A stretch of 64,000 nucleotides of DNA, taken from NCBI GenBank assembly GCA_013393415.1, contig JABXHI010000042.1, positions 1-64,000 on the forward strand. The letters are read 5' to 3'. The notes beneath the pieces are model-generated. The model saw only the letters and a program-made list of their open reading frames with translations. It made no database searches and was not told the origin of the DNA. Both the position numbers and the translations under genes were made by a program. This document shows positions 9,907 through 20,545 of this stretch, one piece after another; the stretch's first letter is position 1, and the number at the start of each line of letters is the position of its first letter. The stretch is from Micrococcaceae bacterium (GTDB lineage Bacteria > Actinomycetota > Actinomycetes > Actinomycetales > Micrococcaceae).

Positions 9907-9915
9907 CGATTGAAC

Positions 9916-10419
9916 CTACCTAGTGACCTGATCAGGGTATTGCTCTTTGAGTTCACGGTATGCCATGCGTTCAGCACTACGATCCAAGTAGAGCAGCTTC
10001 CAGTCCAGATTCAGCCGATTGGCTTGCTCGATCATCGGCAGTACCGCAGTGATGCCGATGCCACCTGCAATAAACCGGTAGTTTTGTGCCGGGGCGAAAC
10101 GGAAATTATTGCGAGGCCCGCCAAAACTGACGGTGTCTCCCAACTTGATCTCATCGTGGAGCTCACGGGATCCACCAGCTCCGTTTTGTTCCCGTTGCAC
10201 AGCTATGCGGTACTGGTGAGGCGCCCACCGGTCACCGCATAGGGAATACTGGCGGATGGTCCCACTAGGTAAGATCACATCAATGTGTGCACCGGGCGCC
10301 CAGTCGGGCAAACGGCGTTGGTCTTCACGTTCCAGGACAAATTCGGTGACACTCGTGGATCGATCCGAACGTCCTACCACTGTGAGTAGATCGCTAGTTG
10401 CGGCTTGATGCGCGGTCAT
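9916..10419 (-). pseudogene. PDR/VanB-type flavin reductase, 3'-truncated
   Basis: The 167-residue product matches the N-terminal half of phthalate-dioxygenase-reductase/VanB proteins. These pass electrons from NAD(P)H through flavin and a [2Fe-2S] centre to Rieske oxygenases. The flavin motif is visible at RQYSLCGD, and the start of the nucleotide-binding domain at FIAGGIGITAVLPM. The reading frame stops at 9916, just after MAYRELKEQYPDQVTR, so the end of the NAD domain and the whole plant-type ferredoxin domain are missing; family members are roughly twice this length. The start at 10419 has a strong AGGAGG site. No Rieske oxygenase is adjacent. The truncation abuts the startless gene at 8801-9906, suggesting a deletion scar. 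Confidence 0.78.
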
Positions 10420-10525
10420 CGGTCCTCCTGAAAAACGAACCCGAAATACTGAATGTGCATCATTGTGACACCGATCACCAGGCATGTAGAGTAATTTTTC
10501 CACTGATCGGAAATGAGGTGTTCGT

Positions 10526-11404
10526 ATGCCAAAGCAGGTCCGAGACACACCGGTATCAGTACTGGGTCGGCATCTGCGGATTTTGGATGCCTTCGAGGCT
10601 GGCACCGCGTTTTTGTCACTATCGGAGATTGCAACGCGTAGCGGTTTACCTATGACCACCGCCCATCGTCTGGTTGGTGAGTTACAGGAGCAGCGCCTGC
10701 TGGAGCGTCTGCCCGACCGCTCTTATCAACTGGGGTTGCGGCTCTGGGAGTTGGCGGCCCGCACCCCGAGGGCTATGGGGTTGCGTGAGATCGCTGCGCC
10801 TATGGTCCAGTTGGTGCAAAACCAGGTTCGCCAACACACTCAGCTCGGAGTGGATGGCGGTCACGACGTGGTGTATCTCGACCGGCTGTCCCGACCTGAT
10901 GCAGTTGTCAATGCAACGATTGTGGGTGGTCGGATCAGCCTTGGGGCTTCGGCGATTGGGCATGTGCTGCTGTCAGATAAGCCAGAGGCTTTTCTTGAAC
11001 AACTTGTTGCGGCCGGAATTCAACAATACACGTCTCGTACACCGCAGACAGTGGATCGGTTGCTTGAGATAATCGATGGCGTTCGTCAGAACGGTTATGC
11101 GGTGGCCGATGGGTTCGTGCACTTGGATGCTAGGGGTATAGCCGCGCCGATCTATGGCCCAGAGGGGGAGGTTCTAGCTGGGTTGGGAGTGGTGGTCCCA
11201 GCACATGAGTCGGTCGATATGCGAACTGTTGATTTGTTGCGGCATGCCGCTCACGGGGTAAGTCAGCAGATGCGTGCCGCGTATATTGCACCACATCATC
11301 CGCGTGCGCTGCCCGGTGCGAAATTTCGCGCGCTCATCAATTCATCGCGGAGCTCCATGGAGTACTTCGGGATCCACGAGGGCCGGCAGGAGTCAAGGGA
11401 CTAG
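10526..11404 (+). CDS. IclR-family transcriptional regulator
   Basis: This 292-residue regulator has an N-terminal winged helix (LSEIATRSGLPMTTAHRLVGEL) followed by the IclR effector domain (GGRISLGASAIGHVLLSD and QNGYAVADGFVHLDARGIAAPI). Such proteins usually control catabolic operons in response to aromatic acids or glyoxylate-type metabolites. It is divergent from the truncated reductase. Their 106-base gap contains an inverted repeat with arms CCGATCA (10471-10477) and TGATCGG (10504-10510) that could be its operator. The C-terminal tail of about 35 residues extends beyond the usual domain. It could regulate either the 6.7-10.4 kb genes or the ABC operon that follows. Confidence 0.88.
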   Translation: MPKQVRDTPVSVLGRHLRILDAFEAGTAFLSLSEIATRSGLPMTTAHRLVGELQEQRLLERLPDRSYQLGLRLWELAARTPRAMGLREIAAPMVQLVQNQVRQHTQLGVDGGHDVVYLDRLSRPDAVVNATIVGGRISLGASAIGHVLLSDKPEAFLEQLVAAGIQQYTSRTPQTVDRLLEIIDGVRQNGYAVADGFVHLDARGIAAPIYGPEGEVLAGLGVVVPAHESVDMRTVDLLRHAAHGVSQQMRAAYIAPHHPRALPGAKFRALINSSRSSMEYFGIHEGRQESRD

Positions 11405-11561
11405 CTACGTCAAATTAACCCGTGATTTCCAAAATAATTGATGACTTGAATCATTTTGTGTCGCGGGTTACGCTTATTCCACGTGGCGTACTTCACGTTT
11501 GTAGTTCAGCTGAAGTCGCGGCGCAAGACATTCTTAACTCACACACCTAGTGGAGCAACTC

Positions 11562-12587
11562 ATGACAGAACGCGACCCCTCGAATGGGCCCGCGCCGCAC
11601 GATGATGAGGCGGTGGAACGTCAGCGACAAGCCCGGGATTTGCATCGGCTTGAGACCGGTGGCGGTGAGGCGTTTCCGGCTGGCTATCGGGTAGCTGGAT
11701 TGGATGAATCGACCCGTCCAGATCCCGGCGCTCCGGCGGTTTCTACCGCCCAGCGTGGCGCGACCGGCCGCAAGACCAGTACTGGTCCGGCCAGGGCGAG
11801 TCGACAAAAGCGACGCACCTGGACCAATCGAGCGCTCGGCGCACTGGGCATGCTGCTGTTCCTCGGGATCTGGGAGCTGCTGCCGCTGCTGGGGGTTGTT
11901 GATGCCCGGTTTTTGCCACCGGCCTCGGCTGCGATTGCCGGGTTGTTTGAGAACTTTGCGGATCCGGTGTTCTGGGTTGCGGTCTGGGATACTATCCGTG
12001 CCTGGTTTATCGGCATGGTCATCGCCGTCGTCTCGGCGGCCATCCTTGGGTTCATTATTGGCTCCTCGGCCTTTTTGCGGAAATTCACCAACTCGACCAT
12101 TGAGTTTTTGCGTCCGGTGCCCTCGGTGGCGTTGATTCCGTTGGCGGTGCTGATTTTTGGTGTTGGCATTGAATCAGCGCTGCTGCTGATTGTCTACGCG
12201 TCGTTTTGGCAGGTGCTGATTCAGGTGCTCTACGGGGTTGCCGATGTCGATTCGGTGGCCATGGACACCGCCAAATCCTATGGGCTGGGCATGTTCAGTC
12301 GGGTTCGCTATGTTATTTTCCCGACCGCGTTGCCGTATTTGATGACGGGCATCCGACTGGCGGCAGCGGTGGCGCTGATTTTGGCGATTACCGCTCAGTT
12401 GATTATTGGCTCTCCAGGCCTTGGTGCAGAAATCGCTCGCGCCCAGTCCGGTGGCGCCTATGTGTCGATGTATGCGCTGGTGTTAGCCACCGGGCTGTTG
12501 GGCGTCATCATTAATATGGTCGTGCGTGCCGTGGAGCGTCGTATTTTGTCCTGGCACATCTCGGTCCGTTCGGAGGTCAACGCATGA
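11562..12587 (+). CDS. ABC transporter permease (NitT/TauT type), subunit 1
   Basis: This 341-residue integral membrane subunit belongs to an importer of the nitrate/sulfonate/taurine class. After a polar, probably cytoplasmic N-terminal extension of about 90 residues, unusual for the family, come about six membrane segments and the EAA-type loop (DTAKSYGLGMFSRVRYVIFP) that contacts the ATPase. The ATG at 11562 has GGAG at six bases, so it is preferred over a GTG at 11550. It overlaps the next permease gene by ATGA. The region upstream carries the CAAAA-N3-TTGA element at 11430. Two different permeases plus one ATPase imply a heterodimeric membrane core. Confidence 0.88.
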   Translation: MTERDPSNGPAPHDDEAVERQRQARDLHRLETGGGEAFPAGYRVAGLDESTRPDPGAPAVSTAQRGATGRKTSTGPARASRQKRRTWTNRALGALGMLLFLGIWELLPLLGVVDARFLPPASAAIAGLFENFADPVFWVAVWDTIRAWFIGMVIAVVSAAILGFIIGSSAFLRKFTNSTIEFLRPVPSVALIPLAVLIFGVGIESALLLIVYASFWQVLIQVLYGVADVDSVAMDTAKSYGLGMFSRVRYVIFPTALPYLMTGIRLAAAVALILAITAQLIIGSPGLGAEIARAQSGGAYVSMYALVLATGLLGVIINMVVRAVERRILSWHISVRSEVNA

Positions 12588-13357
12588 GTTTCGTCAAAAA
12601 CCTGGTGTTTATCCTTGGCCTGCCAGCGCTGCTGATTGCCGCCTGGATTGTGTGGTCGTCTCAGACCACGAGTTTCTTTGTGCCCACGCTGGAACAGATG
12701 ACCAACGCCTTTGCTACGACCTGGACGTGGGATCGGATGATGGCCGATGTGTTGCCATCGGTGACGAATCTGCTGGCCGGGATCGTGTTGTCGATCGTGC
12801 TGGGGATCGTCGTTGGGTTGTTGATTGGTTCGTTTCGTTGGTTGCGGCAGTTGACCGAACCGGTGATGGAGTTCTTTCGTGCGATCCCGCCACCGGTGCT
12901 GATTCCGGTGCTGATGCTGTTGATTGGTATCGGCGATGACATGAAGATCGGGGTGATCGTGCTGGGTGCCGTGTGGCCGATCCTGCTCAACACGGTGGAA
13001 GGTGTGCGTTCCATGGACGAAGTGCTGTCTGATACCTCGCATACCTATCGTGTTGATGGGTTCGCTCGGATCCGGTATTTGATCTTGCCCTCGGCGATGC
13101 CACAGATCATGGCCGGTGTTCGTCAGTCGCTATCGATTGCGCTGATTTTGATGGTGATCTCTGAGATGTTCGCGTCCTCGTCTGGTCTGGGCTACACCAT
13201 TATTCAGTTCCAGCGCTCTTTTGCGATCCCGGAAATGTGGTCGGGCATCGTGGTGCTGGGGTTGATTGGTGTCATCATGTCGTTTATCTTCCAAATCGTC
13301 GAGCGCAACGTCTTGAAGTGGTATCACGGACAGCGCGAGATGGAAAACGCCGGCTAA
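12584..13357 (+). CDS. ABC transporter permease (NitT/TauT type), subunit 2
   Basis: This 257-residue BPD-type permease has about six transmembrane helices and the EAA loop around DTSHTYRVDGFARIRYLILP. It starts inside the stop codon of the first permease (ATGA overlap), so the two are translationally coupled and probably form a heterodimer. The segments FRAIPPPVLIPVLMLL and SEMFASSSGLGYTIIQFQ are typical of SsuC/TauC-like permeases. Substrate specificity is set by the binding protein, whose gene follows the ATPase gene and is frameshifted. The neighbouring demethylation and ring-cleavage genes suggest an aromatic acid as cargo. Confidence 0.88.
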   Translation: MSFVKNLVFILGLPALLIAAWIVWSSQTTSFFVPTLEQMTNAFATTWTWDRMMADVLPSVTNLLAGIVLSIVLGIVVGLLIGSFRWLRQLTEPVMEFFRAIPPPVLIPVLMLLIGIGDDMKIGVIVLGAVWPILLNTVEGVRSMDEVLSDTSHTYRVDGFARIRYLILPSAMPQIMAGVRQSLSIALILMVISEMFASSSGLGYTIIQFQRSFAIPEMWSGIVVLGLIGVIMSFIFQIVERNVLKWYHGQREMENAG

Positions 13358-13400
13358 CACGCAAGCTCACTGAACTTCTGTTGTAAAGGAAATACTTGTT

Positions 13401-14306
13401 ATGACGACTCCACCCCAAGACCACAACCCGGTGATCAACCAGGGCAGCACCGCCGACACACCAGACGGTCAACTACCAGTTGGCCACACCCTGCCCGATG
13501 GCGAAGCACTACTATCGGTGCGGAACCTAAAAAAGATCTATCACACCGATGGCGGCGACATTGAAGCCGTGCGCAACCTGACCTTCGACCTACCCAAAGG
13601 CGAACTCACTTGCCTGGTCGGACCCTCAGGATCCGGTAAAACCACACTGTTAAAGGCCATCTCCGGACTACTAGAACCAAGCGCTGGCGAAGTCACCTTG
13701 GCCGGCAATGTGGTGACGAGCCCGCCGAAGAATATGGCCGTGGTCTTCCAAGAATACGGCCGCTCACTCTACCCCTGGATGCGGGTGCGAGAAAACGTCG
13801 AATTGCCCTTGAAAGTCCAAGGCATGGACAAAGCCCAACGCAACCACGTCGTCGACGAAGCCCTGCAAGCTGTCGGCCTGGATCACGTGCCACGGTCTTA
13901 TCCGTGGCAGCTCTCGGGTGGTATGCAACAACGTGTCGCGATCGCCCGCGCAGTGGCCTATCAACCAGAAGTGTTACTCATGGACGAGCCCTTCGCCGCC
14001 GTGGATGCCCAAACCCGCGCTGATCTCGAAGACCTCGTCCGACGCGTCTGGAGCCAACTGGGCATCACCATACTGTTCGTCACCCACGACATCGACGAAT
14101 CCGTCTACCTCGGCGAGCGTGTGGTCATCCTGTCCTCGTCACCAACCGTGATCCAACAAGACATCAAAATCGATCTTCCCACTGAACGCAACCAATTAGA
14201 AACCCGCTCATCACAACGCTTCAGCGAACTCCGTCACCACGTCTACGAACAAATCCAACTCGCCAAAGAAGGATTCCGCCCAGACACAGCCAAAGCCCAA
14301 GCCTAA
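13401..14306 (+). CDS. ABC transporter ATP-binding protein (NitT/TauT type)
   Basis: The 301-residue ATPase powers the importer made with the two preceding permeases. Visible motifs are Walker A (VGPSGSGKTTLLKAISG), the Q-loop in VVFQEYGRSLYPW, the ABC signature LSGGMQQRVAIARA, Walker B LLMDEPFAAVD and the switch His in LFVTHDIDES. An N-terminal extension of about 35 polar residues precedes the domain. The start ATG has AAAGGAAA upstream at an 8-base distance. The gap of 43 bases to the permease gene is short enough for one operon. Confidence 0.93.
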   Translation: MTTPPQDHNPVINQGSTADTPDGQLPVGHTLPDGEALLSVRNLKKIYHTDGGDIEAVRNLTFDLPKGELTCLVGPSGSGKTTLLKAISGLLEPSAGEVTLAGNVVTSPPKNMAVVFQEYGRSLYPWMRVRENVELPLKVQGMDKAQRNHVVDEALQAVGLDHVPRSYPWQLSGGMQQRVAIARAVAYQPEVLLMDEPFAAVDAQTRADLEDLVRRVWSQLGITILFVTHDIDESVYLGERVVILSSSPTVIQQDIKIDLPTERNQLETRSSQRFSELRHHVYEQIQLAKEGFRPDTAKAQA

Positions 14307-14327
14307 AAGCGTTTATTTGCAAAACTA

Positions 14328-14355
14328 TTGACGTTCACATGCAAGTAAACATACT
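14328..14355 (+). promoter_or_regulatory. Probable sigma70-type promoter for the binding-protein gene
   Basis: TTGACG (14328-14333) and CATACT (14350-14355) are separated by 16 bases, close to the housekeeping consensus. The -35 box is the end of a CAAAACTATTGA element (14320-14331) that recurs upstream of other units in this cluster. The promoter would allow separate, stronger expression of the solute-binding protein, as is common for binding-protein genes. Confidence 0.55.
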
Positions 14356-14410
14356 CTTGTGATATACCTCACACAATGCTGAGGTTTCACACCTGCAAGA
14401 GGAGAACATG

Positions 14411-15407
14411 ATGAAAAAACTTGGATTGCGTGGCAGTTTTGCTGCAGCTGCGGCTGCAGGCTTACTGGTACTTACGTCTTGTGGTGGGGGCGAAGAAGCC
14501 CCAGCCGGAGGTGACGAGGCGGCACAGGATGGCGGGCTCACCGAGGTGTCCATCGGGGTGATTCCCATTGTTGACGTAGCGCCGATTTATCTCGGTGTGC
14601 AAGAAGGAATCTTCGAAGAGCATGGCCTCGATGTCGAGTTGACGCTTGCCCAGGGGGGGTGCTGCGATCATCCCGGCCGTACAGTCAGGCGATTTTGACT
14701 TCGGATTTTCCAACATCACGTCATTAGTCATTGGGCAAGCTCAGGGGCTGCCATTACAGGTTGTGGCCCCGGGGCCACAAACTACCGGTGAAGCGGGGGA
14801 TGACTTTTCGTCGTTACTGGTGCCTGAAGACTCAGACACTGAATCCATCGCTGACCTCGAGGGCGATAGGGTGGCCGTCAATACGCTGAATAACATCAAC
14901 GACACGGTCTTGAAAGAAGGCATGCGGCAAGAGGGTGGCGATCGTGATTCTATGGATCTTGTCGAAGTGGCCTTCCCGGATATGATCGGTCAGCTTGAAT
15001 CCGGCAACGTCGATGCCATCATGGCAGTCGAGCCGTTTGCGACCATGGCCATGGACACTGGTGCGCGCGAAATTTACTCGCCTTACGCCGAGCCGATCGA
15101 GGATCTGACCATTGCCGCATATTTCGCGTCAACGGAACGTATTGAAGAAGATCCAGAAACCGTCGATGCGTTCACTGCCGCTATGAAAGAGTCGCAGCAA
15201 TACGCAGAGGATAATCCCGATGATGCCAAAGCGATTCTGTCGGAGTATACGGAGATCGAGCCAGAGGTTGTCGACGAGCTGACGATGCCGCAGTTCCCAC
15301 AACAGGTGACCCGTGACTCGATCCAACGCATCATTGAGCTCTCCGAAGAGACGGGCCTGATTGATGAAGCTGTCAACATCGACGAACTGCTGCACGAGGA
15401 TGCATAG
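14411..15407 (+). pseudogene. ABC substrate-binding lipoprotein (NMT1/THI5-like), frameshifted at a G7 tract
   Basis: The N-terminal frame gives a lipoprotein signal (GLLVLTSCGGG) and the start of a NitT/TauT binding domain (GVIPIVDVAPIYLGVQEG, GIFEEHGLDVELTLAQGG). At the run of seven G at 14653-14659 the frame is lost. The next frame continues without a gap as GGAAIIPAVQSGDFDFGFSN through to a normal C-terminus. Removing one G would restore a full-length protein of about 330 residues. It is a paralogue of the orphan binding protein at 37887. The ATG at 14411 has better spacing to AGAGGAG than the ATG at 14408. The break may be a real mutation, slippage-based on/off switching or a sequencing error. 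Confidence 0.85.
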
Positions 15408-15433
15408 CCGCTAAGCCGAATATCGAGTCAAAG

Positions 15434-15467
15434 GAGCCACCCGATCCCTAATGGGAGCGGGTGGCTC
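15434..15467 (+). terminator. Hairpin terminator after the ABC operon
   Basis: GAGCCACCCG (15434-15443) pairs perfectly with CGGGTGGCTC (15458-15467) and is followed by TTCTC. It lies 27 bases after the binding-protein stop and before the metF promoter, so it separates the transporter and demethylation units. Confidence 0.7.
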
Positions 15468-15500
15468 TTCTCATGAGTGCAAGAATTTCTATCAAAAGTA

Positions 15501-15529
15501 TTGCAACTCACTATGTACATAGATAGTGT
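15501..15529 (+). promoter_or_regulatory. metF-ligM promoter with palindromic PadR-like operator
   Basis: A promoter can be drawn as TTGCAA (15501-15506) and TAGTGT (15524-15529) with 17 bases between. The spacer holds the perfect 12-base palindrome CTATGTACATAG (15511-15522), extended to CACTAT...ATAGTG (15509-15528). PadR-family repressors bind ATGT/ACAT dyads, and a PadR gene lies at the end of this operon, so autoregulation of the operon is likely. The assignment of the operator to that protein is inference. Confidence 0.6.
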
Positions 15530-15586
15530 GTGATGTGCGACATCGATTTGGGGCAATTCTGCTCCAGCAATAAGCGAGGTTTTCCA

Positions 15587-17864
<2,278 letters not shown>

Positions 17865-17962
17865 ACCTCATTTCTCGTCGCGGTCGTATCCAGCCGGATG
17901 CGGCCGCGACGTCTCTTCCATAGCGCTTCGCCGCTCACTGTCTCGATTACACTACGGTCACC

Positions 17963-18568
17963 ATGAGTTTACGATCTGCACTGCTTACCCTTTTGTCGTC
18001 TGGTCCACATACCGGATACGACCTCGCTAAGAACTTCCACTCTTCGGTGGGGTTTTTGTGGCATGCCCCAGATTCGCAAATTTATCCGGAATTGAAGAAA
18101 ATGCAGGCGGAAGAGCTCATCACCGGTTACCCGGTGCCGTGGGGTTCCAAAGGGGCAACGAAAACCGAGTACGCGATTACTGACGCGGGTATGGGCTATC
18201 TGCGTGCTTGGCAGGAAAAGCCGGTCACCTACCGACCAGAGCGCAATGACATGCGGCTCCGGGCAGCGTACTTTGAATTCGCTGAAGACACGGATGCTCG
18301 ACGTAGCCTGCAAGAACACCTGGTGCATTACCGCCAAGTTGTTGCCGACGTAGAACATCAGATGCAGGAGCTGAGAGACGGGACGACTGAAATTCATCAA
18401 CGCAGACTTGCGCAGTACCCGCACGCTGAGCACGCCAGAATCACGCGTTTCAAAATTTTCGCCTACGAGGGTATTCTCAAGCAGGCTGAGGCCGAGATCG
18501 AATGGGCACAAGACGGTCTGGCGCTTCTGGACGCGGCGGGCTCATCCGAGACGTTAGACGCTGGTTGA
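17963..18568 (+). CDS. PadR-family transcriptional regulator
   Basis: The 201-residue protein has the PadR winged helix at the N-terminus (LRSALLTLLSSGPHTGYDLAKNF, then IYPELKKMQAEELI) and the alpha-helical C-terminal dimerisation domain. PadR proteins repress genes for phenolic acid metabolism and are released by the phenolic acid. A TACACT box (17948-17953) ends ten bases before the ATG and no ribosome site is visible, so the transcript may be leaderless. It probably acts on the palindrome at 15511-15522. The 3' end overlaps the convergent GntR gene by 15 bases. Confidence 0.87.
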   Translation: MSLRSALLTLLSSGPHTGYDLAKNFHSSVGFLWHAPDSQIYPELKKMQAEELITGYPVPWGSKGATKTEYAITDAGMGYLRAWQEKPVTYRPERNDMRLRAAYFEFAEDTDARRSLQEHLVHYRQVVADVEHQMQELRDGTTEIHQRRLAQYPHAEHARITRFKIFAYEGILKQAEAEIEWAQDGLALLDAAGSSETLDAG

Positions 18569-19216
18569 GTCGCCAATTGCCTGAGTGACAGAAGTCAGAT
18601 GTGCATGCATTGCGGTCGCAGCAAGCTCCGGGTCGCGTGCGCAGATGGCCTCAATGATGGCCAAGTGTTGCGGGAGCGACACTTGCGGTCGATCCCGCTG
18701 GGTGGAAAGCTGAAAATGATACCGAATCGCCTGGCCGCGTAAGCGCCTGATGGTCTGAGCCGCCGTCGGCTGGTCGGCGATCTCGATGATGAAATTGTGT
18801 AGCTGACGGTTGAGGTTTGAATACTCATCGCGAGCACCGCGTTCGACTGCCGTTTCCATCTGCGTACCAATATCGCGCAAGTCTTGGGCTTGTGCATCAC
18901 TGATTTTCTCTGCAGCCTTCCGCGCGCACAATGACTCAACCGCACCACGAACCTCGGTAATCTCAAGTGCTTCTTGCCGGGAGACCTTCCGGATCCGTGC
19001 ACCTCGATTGGGGATGCGCTCGACCAGACCCTCGGTGATTAATTCATTGAGCGCAAGCCGAACCTCGCCACGAGATGCGCCATGTTCCTCTGCGACATCG
19101 GTTTCGACCAGGCGCTGGTGCGGGACCAGGTTGCCCGTGACGATATCTTGTCGCAACCGATCTGTTAGCGATGTTGCTTCTTTCGTCTCGGTTGTCTGCG
19201 ATGCGTTGCTTGCCAT
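18554..19216 (-). CDS. GntR-family regulator, FadR/FCD subfamily
   Basis: This 220-residue repressor has an N-terminal winged helix (VETDVAEEHGASRGEVRLALN) and an all-helical FCD effector domain (ITEVRGAVESLCARKAAEKI; LNRQLHNFIIEIAD; QHLAIIEAICARDPE). FCD regulators usually sense carboxylic acids. The ATG at 19216 has GGAG at seven bases; longer in-frame starts lack a good site and would run into the operator region. It is divergent from the tautomerase gene, and the shared intergenic region holds a repeated AACAAT/ATTGT dyad, the likely operator. Confidence 0.87.
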   Translation of the reverse strand: MASNASQTTETKEATSLTDRLRQDIVTGNLVPHQRLVETDVAEEHGASRGEVRLALNELITEGLVERIPNRGARIRKVSRQEALEITEVRGAVESLCARKAAEKISDAQAQDLRDIGTQMETAVERGARDEYSNLNRQLHNFIIEIADQPTAAQTIRRLRGQAIRYHFQLSTQRDRPQVSLPQHLAIIEAICARDPELAATAMHAHLTSVTQAIGDSTSV

Positions 19217-19297
19217 AACTGGTCTCCAATGGCTGAGGGAATGCTGTGCCGTTGACTCCATGATAGTCACCGGAGCCAGATACTCAACAAAAGCATG

Positions 19298-19321
19298 AAC
19301 AATATTGTAAACAATCTTGTT
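19298..19321 (+). promoter_or_regulatory. GntR-type operator cluster over the tautomerase promoter
   Basis: Three overlapping dyads lie here: ACAATATTGT, ATTGTAAACAAT (19304-19315) and AACAATCTTGTT (19310-19321). They resemble the TTGT/ACAA half-sites bound by FadR/FCD regulators. A possible promoter TTGTAA (from 19306) with TAGTCT 17 bases downstream places the dyads over the -35 box of the catabolic operon starting at 19365. Confidence 0.6.
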
Positions 19322-19364
19322 AGCAGATAGTCTGGTGTGAGGACACCCACAGTAAAGGAAGAAC

Positions 19365-20501
19365 ATGAGCTCTCGTGCAGTGCGTCGCGTTGGGGATCAA
19401 ACAGCGATCCCATTTCACCTCATGCGGGGCGGTACTTCGCGCGGCCCCATGTTTCGGGCAGTTGATTTGCCACGCAACCCACAGCTACGTGATGCTGTGC
19501 TACTGGCGATCATGGGCAGTCCGCATCCCCTGCAGGTAGACGGTGTTGGTGGCGGACATCCGCTGACTTCCAAGGCCGCGATTGTGGAGTGCTCCGAGTA
19601 CGACGGTGTTGATCTCGATTTCACCTTTGCGCAACTTCAGCCTGATGGCGAGACTGTTCAGACGAGTGCCAATTGCGGGAATATGCTGGCGGCAGTGGTG
19701 CCATTTGCGGTGGAGTCAGGTTTATTGCAACCCGAGACGGATGTCACCGAAGCCGTCGTGCGAACCACCAATACGGGGCTCATCGCACGCATTACCATTC
19801 ACACCCCCGAGTTCGACGGGCACCGCTTTGTCCAGTATTCGGGCAACACGGCCATTGCCGGAGTGCCGGGCGCTGCATCACCAGTGGAGATTCGGTTCCT
19901 CAATACTGCAGGATCATTGACCGGGGCACTGCTGCCAACGGGAAACGTGAGTGATGACTTAGCCGTGGGCGGCGACACCTATCGGGTGACGTTGATAGAT
20001 AACGGCCAACCCTTAGTGATTATCCGTGCCACAGATCTTGGCGTCAGCGGCTATGAATCGGTCGCTGAGCTCAGCGATAACGCCGAGCTCAAGCAGCGCG
20101 TCGAGCAGCTCCGCCTGCTGGCTGGAGAGCGGATGGGCCTTGGTGACGTGACGGAAGCATCGTATCCAAAAATGACCTTGGTGTCGCCGCCCATGGCCGG
20201 TGGGGCATTGTCTACGCGGAGTTTTATCCCACACCGGGTGCACGAATCGATCGGGGTACTCGCTGCGGTGACCGTGGCTACCGCCCTGATGATGGAAGGC
20301 TCCGTCGCAGCCGAAGTGGGCACTGCCGGTACGGGCCGACAGCAAACGCTCGGCATCGAACATCCATCCGGCATTTTTGAAACGTCGCTGGATCTCGATG
20401 ACACCGGTGCGGTGGTGGCCTCAGGCAACACGCGTACCGCTAGGTTGCTGAGCCGTGGTGAGGTCTTCGTGCCGCACACGGTATGGGCTCCCGAGGTCTA
20501 G
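19365..20501 (+). CDS. PrpF/GalD-family isomerase, probable 4-oxalomesaconate tautomerase
   Basis: The 378-residue protein belongs to the PrpF family (diaminopimelate-epimerase-like fold with two pseudo-repeats). Members shift a double bond next to carboxylates: PrpF acts on aconitates and GalD/LigU on 4-oxalomesaconate. The family signature MRGGTSRGPMF near the N-terminus and QTSANCGNM, carrying the catalytic Cys, are present. An AAGGAAG site precedes the ATG. It is the first gene of a tight operon with LigJ-like and LigK-like genes, so the 4-oxalomesaconate keto/enol step of gallate or protocatechuate meta-cleavage is a better fit than methylaconitate isomerisation. Confidence 0.83.
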   Translation: MSSRAVRRVGDQTAIPFHLMRGGTSRGPMFRAVDLPRNPQLRDAVLLAIMGSPHPLQVDGVGGGHPLTSKAAIVECSEYDGVDLDFTFAQLQPDGETVQTSANCGNMLAAVVPFAVESGLLQPETDVTEAVVRTTNTGLIARITIHTPEFDGHRFVQYSGNTAIAGVPGAASPVEIRFLNTAGSLTGALLPTGNVSDDLAVGGDTYRVTLIDNGQPLVIIRATDLGVSGYESVAELSDNAELKQRVEQLRLLAGERMGLGDVTEASYPKMTLVSPPMAGGALSTRSFIPHRVHESIGVLAAVTVATALMMEGSVAAEVGTAGTGRQQTLGIEHPSGIFETSLDLDDTGAVVASGNTRTARLLSRGEVFVPHTVWAPEV

Positions 20502-20545
20502 ACCGAATTTTTTTGGAGAGCTGTTTTTTAGTGGAAGGACATATA

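Noticed and set aside
9203-9913. 236-codon plus-strand frame over the enolase-superfamily gene
   Set aside because: It is antisense to conserved enolase-superfamily motifs and has no start signal of its own.
10420-10659. Longer N-terminus for the truncated reductase (80 extra codons)
   Set aside because: It would overlap the IclR gene and its promoter, and the ATG at 10419 has a strong AGGAGG site.
12458-13042. 194-codon minus-strand frame inside the second permease gene
   Set aside because: The His/Gln/Arg-rich product is typical of an antisense reading of a hydrophobic gene.
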